Shown here in pieces: positions 1 to 10,500 of a stretch of DNA of 62,000 bases. Numbering within the stretch: position 1 is the stretch's first letter; each line of letters opens with the position of its first letter. Under the pieces are notes generated by a model. The model saw only the letters and a list, made by a program, of their open reading frames with translations. It was not told the DNA's origin and did no database searches. Source of the DNA: Tubiluchus corallicola (Eukaryota > Priapulida > Priapulimorpha > Priapulimorphida > Tubiluchidae); NCBI GenBank assembly GCA_030141605.1, contig JAQGDQ010000171.1, positions 228,426 to 290,425 of the forward strand, written 5' to 3'. A program made the position numbers and the translations under genes.

Positions 1-524
1 TACAATTACAATGCAAATGGAAAGTTATTAAATTTTCAGTGTCAAAGTAAAGTAAGCTATAAAGCTACAAAGTGTTATCAAAATAGCCTACAATAATTAC
101 ACATAGCAATCAGTGTACTTTTGAATCTCAATGGTATTAAAGATTTTATCATTTGATTTCTAATAATAGAAATATCAATTACTAACATTAATAACTGTAT
201 CAATAATTAATTAGCTAATAATAAATGGTTTTTCTAGCGCTCAGAAAAAATTTGAGCGAGTTGGAGACACAAATGTGGTGTGTTGCTCGTAAAGAACAGT
301 GTTGTGTCAATTTCCTACTAGACTTGCTAAACATATAAGACGTACTGTCTTTTACTAATATGTACACACAAGTGAAACTATCAATTAAACGAAGTTCCCC
401 AACACTATCACTTTTGTTGCTTGTTTGTGGGACTATAAAGTTCATATTAGTACCTAGAGCTTCTTTAATTTTGCCTTGAATCCGCAGTTTCTGCTCTATC
501 CGTTTCTTCATATTTCTTAATCTC
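1..524. other. Region downstream of the TPR gene, no independent gene seen
   Basis: A+T-rich sequence. On the minus strand an open frame (556 to 215) overlaps the end of the TPR gene in another frame; its first part is basic and Gln/Lys-rich and could be read-through or intron sequence, and its last part looks non-coding. No minus-strand AATAAA (plus-strand TTTATT) was seen here, so the 3' end of the TPR transcript is not placed and may lie outside the window. Confidence 0.4.
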
Positions 525-2255
525 TCACCACAACATTTCTGTTGAAGGTTTCGCAAGATCTTTAGTATCAGACGTCAATGATTGATCAACATTTTTGTCT
601 ATACTTAGCTGGCTATCTCGAGGTGTAGTACTTGCAGATGTCCTTTCTAATAACAACAGTCGTATATATTGTTGAGCACAAAGTCCCTCTTTCGTGTGTT
701 GTATAACGTCATTTACTCGACGTGAAACGAATAATTGTGCAAATACTGTACGAACCTCGGCATTAGTTTCACCCAAAAGCAACGCACAGAGTACATCCAC
801 TTTAGCCCCCGTCTTGTCCTGAATAATAAATCTAACTTTGCTTCTCATCATATATAACATACCGTCTAATGGGTTCAGTTCAACAGCTATTGATAATCTT
901 TCTTCCGCCATGTAAAATTTTTTCTTTTCAACATTCTTTTGCGCAAATTCGGCAAGTACAGCTGCAGTTCGCTTCCTGGTGCAGGTATCGGTCTGATCTA
1001 ATTCTAAAGCTTGTTCGTAATCTGATAATGCCGAACTGAGATCACCTGTCTTATAGAAACAGTCTCCCCTGTTAATATACAATCCTTTTTCATTTCTGTT
1101 CATATTTATGGCTCGATTTAATAAAATTATAGCTTCATCATATGCTCCTGCGGCAAAGCATTCCATTGCACAATTATTGTAGGCTACCAGCAATAGACGC
1201 AATATTTCTGGACAATCTTTGTCAGAACGAGAGAGAGCAGTTTCAAAATCACGTACAGCGGCTTCATATTTGCTTTGTTCAGCTAGTAATTGTCCCCGTA
1301 ATACGTAATAACTGTTATCTACTGGATTGAAGCACATAGCACTGGTGATGCTAACAATGGCTTCCCAAACTCTGCCTTCAAGGTCAAACGAAATGGCTTC
1401 TTTCTTCATTTCGTTCGCATGCTCCAGCAGTGCGTTTAGCAGTTCCACGCCCGCCGGATGACTTTCTTGCATTTGTATAGCTTTTGTTGTATCATAATAG
1501 GCAGCTGTGTTCTCATTTAGTAAGCATTGCAGTCTTGCTCTAAGAACTAACCAGTCAGCTGTCATTCCTTTTTCTTCTATCCTTTTATTCACGCACTCAA
1601 CACATTCACTGTTTCTTCCCAACACTGCGAGGCAAGGCAGTCTTTTATTCTTATAAGCTTCACACGATGGATTTAATTTCGTCGCTTCGTCAAAATGCTT
1701 CAAAGCGTCTACGTAAAGCAAATCATCAAAAAGTGTCTGTCCGTAGAAGTAGTGAAGGTATGCTAGACGACACCTGTACTGCTCAGAGTCTCTGTCAATC
1801 GTGCAAATCTTCTGATAATTAACAATAGCAGATTTGATGTCTGTTAGCCGAAATAAGGTTTCCGCTCGCTGTAAGTAAAATTTTGTGACTCCAGGCTGAA
1901 GATTGATGGCTTTGTCAAAACATATTTTCGCCTCTTCGTATAGACCAGTTTTGAAGTGAGTCATGCCAGTTTCGTAATATTCCGTAACACTTTTTTGAAG
2001 AATAATATTCAGCGTGTCTGCTGTTTGCTGTTCATCACCTTCAGTTCTAAAAGATTTCCATTCGCTCAAATCTTGCTTTTCGGGTTTTGGTGCAAGCCAA
2101 AGTTCATCTACAGAAGATCTGTAACGCTTTTCAACAGTAATATTCGAAATGCGGTTGATAATTGTCTCTAATCTTTCTCTGTTTTCATAACTAATTTCAA
2201 CTCCTTCTAAAATTGTCGTCGGGTCAAACTCGTCGAAACTGTTGTTGTTATCCAT
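525..2255 (-). CDS. TTC16: TTC16-like tetratricopeptide repeat protein
   Basis: A 576-codon single open frame begins at ATG 2255 and ends at TGA 525. It carries many TPR-type helix pairs from about residue 92 to 510, with typical small/aromatic spacing such as AEQSKYEAAVRDFETAL, TGDLSSALSDYEQALEL and EEAKICFDKAINLQP. The stretch EKGLYINRGDCFYKTGDL, the segment GQTLFDDLLYVDALKHF and the order of repeats match what I recall of vertebrate TTC16. TPR proteins are helical adaptor scaffolds and the molecular role of TTC16 is poorly known. The N-terminal 90 residues are acidic and probably flexible; the C-terminal 40 are Ser/Thr-rich. Vertebrate TTC16 is longer and has many introns, so an intronless copy suggests retroposition or intron loss. 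The stop TGA sits inside GGTGAGAG, a good 5' splice site (GT at 528-527), so this may be one large exon of a longer gene whose next exons lie left of the window. Open reading is secure; orthology is likely, not proven. Confidence 0.8.
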   Translation of the reverse strand: MDNNNSFDEFDPTTILEGVEISYENRERLETIINRISNITVEKRYRSSVDELWLAPKPEKQDLSEWKSFRTEGDEQQTADTLNIILQKSVTEYYETGMTHFKTGLYEEAKICFDKAINLQPGVTKFYLQRAETLFRLTDIKSAIVNYQKICTIDRDSEQYRCRLAYLHYFYGQTLFDDLLYVDALKHFDEATKLNPSCEAYKNKRLPCLAVLGRNSECVECVNKRIEEKGMTADWLVLRARLQCLLNENTAAYYDTTKAIQMQESHPAGVELLNALLEHANEMKKEAISFDLEGRVWEAIVSITSAMCFNPVDNSYYVLRGQLLAEQSKYEAAVRDFETALSRSDKDCPEILRLLLVAYNNCAMECFAAGAYDEAIILLNRAINMNRNEKGLYINRGDCFYKTGDLSSALSDYEQALELDQTDTCTRKRTAAVLAEFAQKNVEKKKFYMAEERLSIAVELNPLDGMLYMMRSKVRFIIQDKTGAKVDVLCALLLGETNAEVRTVFAQLFVSRRVNDVIQHTKEGLCAQQYIRLLLLERTSASTTPRDSQLSIDKNVDQSLTSDTKDLAKPSTEMLW

Positions 2256-2658
2256 TCAATGTTTGATCGTAACTGTAGCGCATCGGTTATAAACTATACC
2301 ATTCAATGTGGCGTATTGTGCTAAGATGTTGTAAAATATGCAAAACAAGTTTGAGAAAACTCGAGTGTTTTATTTTGAAAGTAATGCAACTGAAATGTAA
2401 TGGCACTAGATGCATTCGCCAGCATAATATGAACTAGCATTCACGTTATATACCGTATTAAACACCACTACAATGGGTTTTTAGTGTACACAATGACGTT
2501 ACCTTACTATTACTGTTTCGTTTTTGCATACAATTGGAACGACATCATGCATTGTCAGCTGGTTTGGAAAATTAAGTCTGCAGCTGTTAATTGATGATGT
2601 CACTTTCCAATTAGAATGTTTTTAGTGTTAATGTATGCAGAAAAAATTAAACAGAACC

Positions 2659-2812
2659 AATAAGCCTTTTTACAGTTCCAGCGGTTGATGTTGATGATGA
2701 TCGTGAAAAGGTTAAGTGCACCAGACAACGCATTTGTGTACACTTAACAACCCCTCGCAGCCCATGCTACTCTAATAACAACAGTTTTGACAACTAGCTA
2801 GACGTATGTCCC
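2659..2812 (+). mobile_element. Local MITE family A, truncated copy 1 (left end only)
   Basis: Begins AATAAGCCTTTT and continues through a conserved block containing CCAGACAACGCATTTGTG and ACACTTAACAACCCCTCGCA. It matches the left half of the copies at 27318-27687 and 45168-45519. The matching right terminal repeat is absent and sequence of a second repeat (B) follows directly. Confidence 0.75.
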
Positions 2813-3226
2813 AGAAAACTTTTCATGCAAAGTTATATTACTTAGCATTTCCCCATCAGCTTGAAAGACTTATGTAACCAGAAAAGAAAATTGTTAATTA
2901 TTTAAAATATTTCACCCGTTGGTAGAATGTCGTTGATTCACCTCCGGAGTGCACCACTTACTGGCCAATAAACATATTTTTAATCTTAATTGACAAATTA
3001 CAGTAAGTTAAAATTTTACTCAGTTAGTGACGTGTGCGAATTCTCTTATTATTTTTCAAACTTTACTCAGTGTTATCTAAACTTGTTTCAAATGACTTAT
3101 CGTCAAAATGGCTACGTCTAACGCCCATCGCGGGTGTTTAAATTTATATATTTTATACAGCGTTACTACCGTCGCAAGCCCTGTATGAAAAAGGCAGTAT
3201 GTAAGTGGTATAAACTTTCAAAACGA
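2813..3226. repeat. Dispersed repeat B, copy 1
   Basis: Aligns by eye with 44760-45167, sharing AAAGTTATATTACTTAGCA, then GAAAGACTTAYGTAA and AGAAAAGAAAATT, and a similar end (AAGTGRTATAAA followed by ACGAAT). It lies immediately right of MITE A here, but immediately left of MITE A at 45 kb. Confidence 0.65.
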
Positions 3227-4264
3227 ATTTTTAAATTTTGTTTAAGTTGAGGGTTTTCTTGTACTCTTTAAGTGCCAGGCATGGCATAAACCTGTATTCT
3301 TTCCCATGTAGGTTCATATTTGTCAAAACAGCCCGAGTTATTGCTTCAATAGCTCACCCAAATGATGCTCTTTAAAGATCCACACACGCCACTATGTAGT
3401 TAGAGGACCTCTAAAAATGTGTCTAAAGGGGACACTTTGGTGTCATCGTGAAAGCAAAGTACAGTAATTTGCAACTAGTGAAAGAGTTCAATCACTTCGT
3501 ATTGTCCTGTTGTATTGGCATTTCTCTGACTAATCAGGCTCTGAGCGCGGAGTGAGCGCACCCTGTAGCAAGGCAAGTATCAAACAAACAAACATCGTTA
3601 AAGAAGCGTAATAACTAAGGATTCAAAGAAAGCTATTGCTTATTTCTTTTTCACAGCTGTAAAAGGACCCAAATTAACATTATAACTGTCATGAGCAGGT
3701 TAAAACCGGTCTCAGTGAAGTGCAATCACAGAAATTTTTGAAATTTTCTTATAGATATTAACTCTCGGACTAACATTTTCCGGTTGTCTGAAAATGTCTC
3801 ATAAATAAATTAAAATAAGTAAAAATACTAACGCAGATTTCATAAAGTGAGAACTAATAATGGTAAAACATCTTTTCGGAGTTCACTTGTATAGTTAACT
3901 AAAGTTTTACAAGATATTGTGCGCTAATTATCAATGGGTTACTGATATTGCCATTTGAAAAAAAGAATTATTTAAAAAAATTTGTACAAATATTTAAGCA
4001 GATGAACATTCTCAATTCAAACGTTTTCTGGTAAGATCAGGGACTTTTACGCTCAGTACTATTAATTAGGCCTAGATGTAGGTAAAAATTTCCAAATTCA
4101 CTTCTATCACTTTAACTTTTGGTTATCAAGCTGTTCAGTGTAGAGCTTAGGGGAAAGTCTTGTCGCATTAAAGACTGCGCGAGATGAATGACACGGCAAA
4201 AATAAAAAAAGAAAACAGTATAAGCTTTGCCCAGTTCAAGCTAGGCTTTGTTTTTCCTTTGCAG

Positions 4265-4430
4265 ATGTCCAGTGCATAGTAAATACGTTAGTGACATCAA
4301 GAAAGTGTTTAACGTTGAAAATTCTGGTCTGACTGCCATCTACATTCAGTTCATCGCTTTCAAATTTCCAGACAAGCCGTTCGTATACTTCGAGTGCACT
4401 GTCAACGTTTGCCACAATGAATGCGTGCTG
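4265..4430 (+). CDS. ZP1 exon a: end of ZP-C
   Basis: Acceptor TTTGCAG ends at 4264; donor GTAAGT starts at 4431. The first base completes a codon (phase 2), then codes CPVHSKYVSDIKKVF and onward. Corresponds exactly to ZP2 exon 7, including the trailing phase 0. Confidence 0.85.
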
Positions 4431-4467
4431 GTAAGTTTCTCAAAATCTGTATTTAAAAAATTTTACA

Positions 4468-4501
<34 letters not shown>

Positions 4502-4507
4502 GTAGTA

Positions 4508-4557
<50 letters not shown>

Positions 4558-7500
4558 CTTTATTTAATGTCGGTTTTTGGATGAACTATTAACATAAGCT
4601 CCAAAGAGCTTTTGGACCGAGGGTAAGTAACAAACTACAACTACAGAGACTATTATTACTCCACTTTTACCCTAAATTTCACGCACCAGGCAGGGCAACA
4701 ACAGGTATCATTTTTAACGTCTTTGGTGTGACCCGGCCGCTGAATCGAACTCACGACCTCCCAGACGGAAAGCCTAATATGTCAGTATGAAGTCCATATC
4801 AAGGTTGCGCCCAGTATAAATGCTGGACTAGGCAGGGTGTGCTGGCGACACGTGCCATTGCTCTGTAACAACTTGAAGGCTTTCGATCTTTAGTTTTACA
4901 CAGAACTGAAAATGTGTCCGTTGGTAATAATTGGGAAACATTTGAAATAGGTCATGGGTCACAATTTTCACTGGGTTACATGGGTGTGGTTCTGAAAACT
5001 GACCCACGTGACCCAGATAAATTATTGAGTAGTCATATTTTCTAAATTAACATTTGGAATTTATTACTTTAAATGAAATTTAGAATCGAAATAAAACCGC
5101 CTATAAAACTCAAAATTAATTTTGTGACTGTAGGTGGGTCGCAGGAGTAGGTAAGATTGGGTCTGGGACTGGGTCACGTCTATAAGTTAAGTGTTTATGG
5201 ATCACACTTTATGACCTATGCAGTCTTAACAAAATGAACAAAACAAGGTAAAGAGATATACTTTTGCTTTACATCGAAATTGGTTAGAAAACAAACTCTT
5301 AATGAATTTGTTCCCGGTGAATACCTTCCAAACAGTGTGTAGGGAATCGTTGCCGATCTTGTGCTGACTTAAATCTTGCTTGTCTTATTATGATTATTTT
5401 CTTTTGTAGCAAAAGTGCCCAGGAAAACCTAAATTCACTGACGCAAAGATCAAAAGAGCCAAGAGGGACACGGTTAAGATAATTCGCAAAAGCGACCTCC
5501 ATCGTGACAACCGAGAAACAAAGGCACCAGTTGGAACAGTTTTGATAGAGACAAAAAACAACAATTTGAATAACTTAACCAATGGCCATCGAATAAGAAG
5601 TCGCATTGGTTATGGAATAAAACGTAATAGGAATAAAGCAATTGCTGGTAAAAGCAATGACGATGTCACATTGTTCATACCTGTTGTTTCTGAGATCAAA
5701 GACCCAAGTAATGATCCTTTTGTAAGGAAACCTAAATTTCGGCCTAAAAATTCTCATATGCCAAAGGAAGTAAAATCAGAAGCTATTGATGATACCACTG
5801 ACAATCAAAACAGCAATGACAGCCATGCAAAAGTGATAAACCCTTCGTCCATGCACATGTTGATATCAGAAGCTACTGGTGATCTAGAAATCCATCCCAT
5901 CAGTGATACTGCAGGAGATGATGCCAGTGATGCTCAAAATAATGAAACTGGCCTTGCGAAGATGGCAAATCAAAGATGGCAATCAGAAGCTACTGGTGAT
6001 CTAGAAATCCATCCCATCAGTAATACTGCCAGAGATGATGTCAGTGATACTCAACATAATGAAACTGGCCTTGCAAAGATGGCAAATCATTCATCCGCTT
6101 ATAACAGTCAAACATCAGAAAAAGCAGAAGAATTTTCAGTGCGCAATTACGGGAAGATTGATGAAACGAAAGAAATTGCTCAATTTGGGACGGCAGAAAA
6201 GATTGACCCTCAAAACTTCCCTATGCTAGATGAAAGGAAACTGAACGATGATGTTTCAATAAACTACTCTATTTACAGTCCTCCAGTAAAGGATGACAAA
6301 ACCATCACTTTAATAACAGCGCAGGGCGAGAAAGTTATAATGTTAAAACCTTTAACTAAAGTAACTGATATTGGAAGTGGAGGTAGCTTTTATAAAGAAC
6401 AATACTTCAGTAATAGCACGGATGATGAATCAGTAGTCACAAATGAAAGAAAGAAAATATTGATGAGAGTCCAGACACAAGCAACTGATACAGAAGCTGG
6501 TGTTCTTCTTGGCGAACCTATAATTGAATGGCCTAATGCTACGGTGACGACTGCTGAAACTTCGCTTATAACAGATGGAAAAGTTGAGGCTCGGCTTGAA
6601 CTTGTTACTACTATGTTTGACCAGCAAAATGTCACTACGCTAGTTACGCCTTCCGTTGTTGATTCCACAAGTGTTTCTGCCGCGCCAGAAAATATTCAAA
6701 CAAATGACACCCAAGAAAATGATAAAGAACTTACGAATCCAGATTCATTACAGAACTTCCTTCACAGTCGTCACCCAAGGTACTTAAATAAGGGAATTGA
6801 TGATATAGACAGCACACTGAATCGAGAAATTGCAGCCACTGAACTTCAGCCCGGAATTTTGCAAATCAAAAACCCCTGGGAAGTGCTAGGTCGTTCAGAA
6901 GTGAACACAAGAAACGACGCCTTGCCAGACTTCATAACTAATCAGCACACGTCGCATTTTTTTGACGAACAATGGGGGCAAGGTAGCATATCACCTGACT
7001 TAGTACCGGGCTTGGTTTCATCAGCTGGGTACCTGACTGACGGATTTGTAGAAGAAATTTCCCCATTGAACTTTGATTCTGAAGTGCAAATAAATCTGTC
7101 CAGGAATGGCAGAAGTGCTGGTCTGTCTCAGTCAAACATTGCCGAACAGTATACGCTTTATAAAGGCGTTAAGGTTGTCCTGGCTGGTGAAGAAGAAATG
7201 TACGATGGTAAATATTGGTATAATTGATTATTTCAGTGCTAGTTTTTTGGGATTACTTATGAAAAATAATACTACCTGTTTTCCTTTTTTGAATGAAACT
7301 CAGCACTGGAGCATGTAAAGTCAGTGTTGATTACTAAACTGTTTGCCAGCCGTCGAACATTTTTTTACTTAATTATGAACTGATAACCCTAAAATTAATA
7401 TTGAAAGTGATCACCCACCCCGTTTATTATTACGAACTGATATTTAATTACAAACTGAAACTAATTAGCCGTAATTACTCTAATTTGAAAAAAACTAACG

Positions 7501-10500
7501 CTTGAAAATATTGGACTGGATCGGTCGCATGGATTGAATTAACACCTGTCTTTGTCAAACAACTTTTATGGTTAGTAGTAACGATATTGGCTTTGTAATT
7601 CAAAAATCCCCGTCTCATATCCAAGTCTTTTTCACATGCCTTCCGTTTGGTCAACTTTCATTTCAAGAAAAAAACGATAATTTTAGATTTATTACTTCGC
7701 TTTTAATCGAAGTAATTTGATTAGGCTACTAAATACCAAGTAAACCGCATGAGTGTGAACTAAACAATAAAAATAACAACAGTTTTGTTGCTAATAAGAC
7801 GGTTCACTCAGTCTGAGCAGTCTGAAATGAGCTTTTAGTTAACAATGTGAAAACAGTCAGTTCAACTAAGGTAAGTGGTAAGTCTAATTGCTATCAAACT
7901 TTTTCCATTCTGTTTTGTTTATTTCACATTTTCGTTTCTTGATAGTTAGGAGCATATCTGCCAGATGTCTGCTAACAGATATAACCTGCAACAACTTACG
8001 TTACAGCAAAGAAAACTTAAAGGATTACGAACATTTCCTTTTCTTTTTAGAAATTTTCGGATCAGCTAATAAACTTTGTTTGGGCAAAACGATTTTTCGA
8101 TTGGTCACAATTTCAATGTCCATTGCTGTTTTCATCAGTGTTCTGACTTGCTGTTGCATGTTGCGAAAGGTAAAAATATAAAAACTTTTGCTGACCAGTT
8201 TTTCCAGGTCAGTTTTATAATATTAATAATAATAATAATAATTTTTTATTTATCTAGCAACACACGCACAGTTATAATACAATTAATTTGGAAACAAAAA
8301 TGTGAAGAAAGGGCAGCGAAAGACCAATTGGTCATCTAGTCAGCTGCCCTTTGGTTAGTCATAAACGTTATAAGCGCTATGCTACAGTGTATTAGTGTAG
8401 TACTGCTTATAATAAAAATTTAATTGTTACGAATGACATTAAATTGATATGCATATAACGTGTTAATACAATTCATACACAGAAGTAATAAGTGCCTAGT
8501 AAAAAAAATCAAACAAGAACTGAAAATAAAAATCTGACAACGGAAACATAAACAATGGCAACTGAAATATACGTTATAACACAAGCGTAATTCTTAGACA
8601 GTCAAAAATAAATTATCATGTAAATAATAGAACTGAGAATCTGGTTTATCTATGTATTGGTATATTGAAGTATATTAAATTGGGCGTTAATTTTCATGCA
8701 CAGGCATACAGAAGTTATAATTTACATAACAAAAAGCGTATCATGAGGGGGAAAAACAACCGGAATAAAAAATTACATTGTAAACAATATTGTAAGTTGT
8801 GTGTTATAGTCGCGCATAAGCAAGCGAATGTTTAATGGAGTCATTAAAAAATTACAGAGCGATTTTTGATGATCTGAGGTAAAATAAATAGGCAGATAGT
8901 TAAAGCACAAAAAAATTACCTGTACGACTGAATGAGGAGATTGACAATTGGAGTCCAGACTTTGAAAATGATCTACAGAAGTTAGACAATAAACAAATTA
9001 AATGTTGGAGTTAATTGAACCTGCTATAACAGTAACTGCTCTTGCACGCAGTTAGACAATTTATTATAGTGGGCAAAAGGAATAAAAGTTGTTGCAAAAT
9101 ACTGTACGCTTTATATGTAGTTAATCTCGGTTTGCAAGAGTTGATATTTATATAATTTACTCAAGTGACAGATACTAGTTGATGGCTTAACATCATCTGA
9201 AAGAGTATTCCATAGATTTGTACCATTGTATTTAAAGTTCGTAGGCCTTTTGTTGTGTTAAATCTTTCCTGAAAATAGTTTAGTTTGGTAGCTGCTCTCG
9301 TAGAATACTGGTGAACGTCACTAATCGTTCTGGAATAATTGCTGTATAATTTAGGTAGAATGCCCTTTTTATAGTTGAACATGAATTTCGCTAACTCAAG
9401 CTTATAAATTTCATTCTTTTTTAATAATTGCAAAGCATAATAAGAAGGGGTAACGTGATCGCGGAACCCAGCAAAAGTCATTGTTTTGATAATTTTGTTA
9501 TGTGCTGCTGTAAGTGGTTTCAGAACAGAACACATATAAAGCCAAATATTTTATATATATACATATCTACATATATACCTTTCTAGAAACAAGTATTTTA
9601 AACATTATTTGTGTAATCTTACTTTACAACAACGTAGAAGCAAAGATTATTACAGTGTATGTCTTAACTAAATTGTTAAAGAACATCATTAGCTAGGAAA
9701 CTGGGCAAGCCATCTAACTGCTAGCTGGGAGCTGCATCGTACATGAATCAATTTGATCAGAGGCTCCGAGTGTGACTGCATCTTAGCGCCATCTGTCGAT
9801 CACCTTGCGAACTGTGAGTTCACTGGCCGAAATTTACATTGCTGGTTAGCCAGTATTAGTGAAGAACTATGTAAGCTCTGTTGATAACTGGCACAAGAGT
9901 ACTCTAGTTTATATCTTTTCATTTTTGCAGGCTGCATTTCTCGGTGAAAAGAGAAGAGAACTCTCGTCACCCCTAAATTCGACACTCTACGAAGCACAAT
10001 CTGTTGCAACACAAGAAAGATATCGACGTAGAATGGCGTTACCTGGAGCAAGGAGACTTTCCGGCTTGTACACTGACATCACCAGCTGGGCACGATCTCT
10101 ACGAAGAAAACCTGAGAAAAAAAGACGCACCGTTTTTTCCGAGTCATCATCTAATGACTCCGCCAGTCGAAGGAGGAGCCCTCTTCGCATACAACAACGA
10201 CGAAAGACGTTACCTGATCCTATTACGAACTTGGAAATGCACGTATCGGGTCAGGATGTCAGCTGCAATTCGGTAACTGAAGAATCGTTGGACACACCAG
10301 ATGTATTTCGTCGAGATAAGAGTGCATTTCGTTTAAATGATTTCAGAAATCAAGCCAGGACAAGGCAGTTATCCAACGAGGCAATTGATTTCCAAAAGCG
10401 AAAGTTCCAGAATAAAACTTTAAGAGACAATGACGACAGAGTAGATACTGATCAAGAAATTCTTAGCAACCGACGCTGGGGATCTCTTGACCAAATCAGT

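Larger units (their letters stand above)
2256..4264. other. Spacer between the TPR gene and the first ZP1 exon found
   Basis: No ORF or ZP-like exon was found on the plus strand here, although the exon at 4265 needs an upstream exon ending in a two-base partial codon. The stretch holds a left-end copy of a MITE family (2659-2812) and an adjacent repeat (2813-3226). The remainder, about 3230-4264, is A+T-rich with no recognised element. Confidence 0.5.

Noticed and set aside
215-556. 113-codon minus-strand frame overlapping the TPR gene end
   Set aside because: Its second half has no protein character, and the overlap suggests frame shadow or intron; kept only as a note.
10004-10276. 90-codon frame overlapping the ZP1 tail exon in another phase
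   Set aside because: It looks fairly protein-like, but it is short, while the ZP1 frame is open for 347 codons and joins the TM exon in phase.
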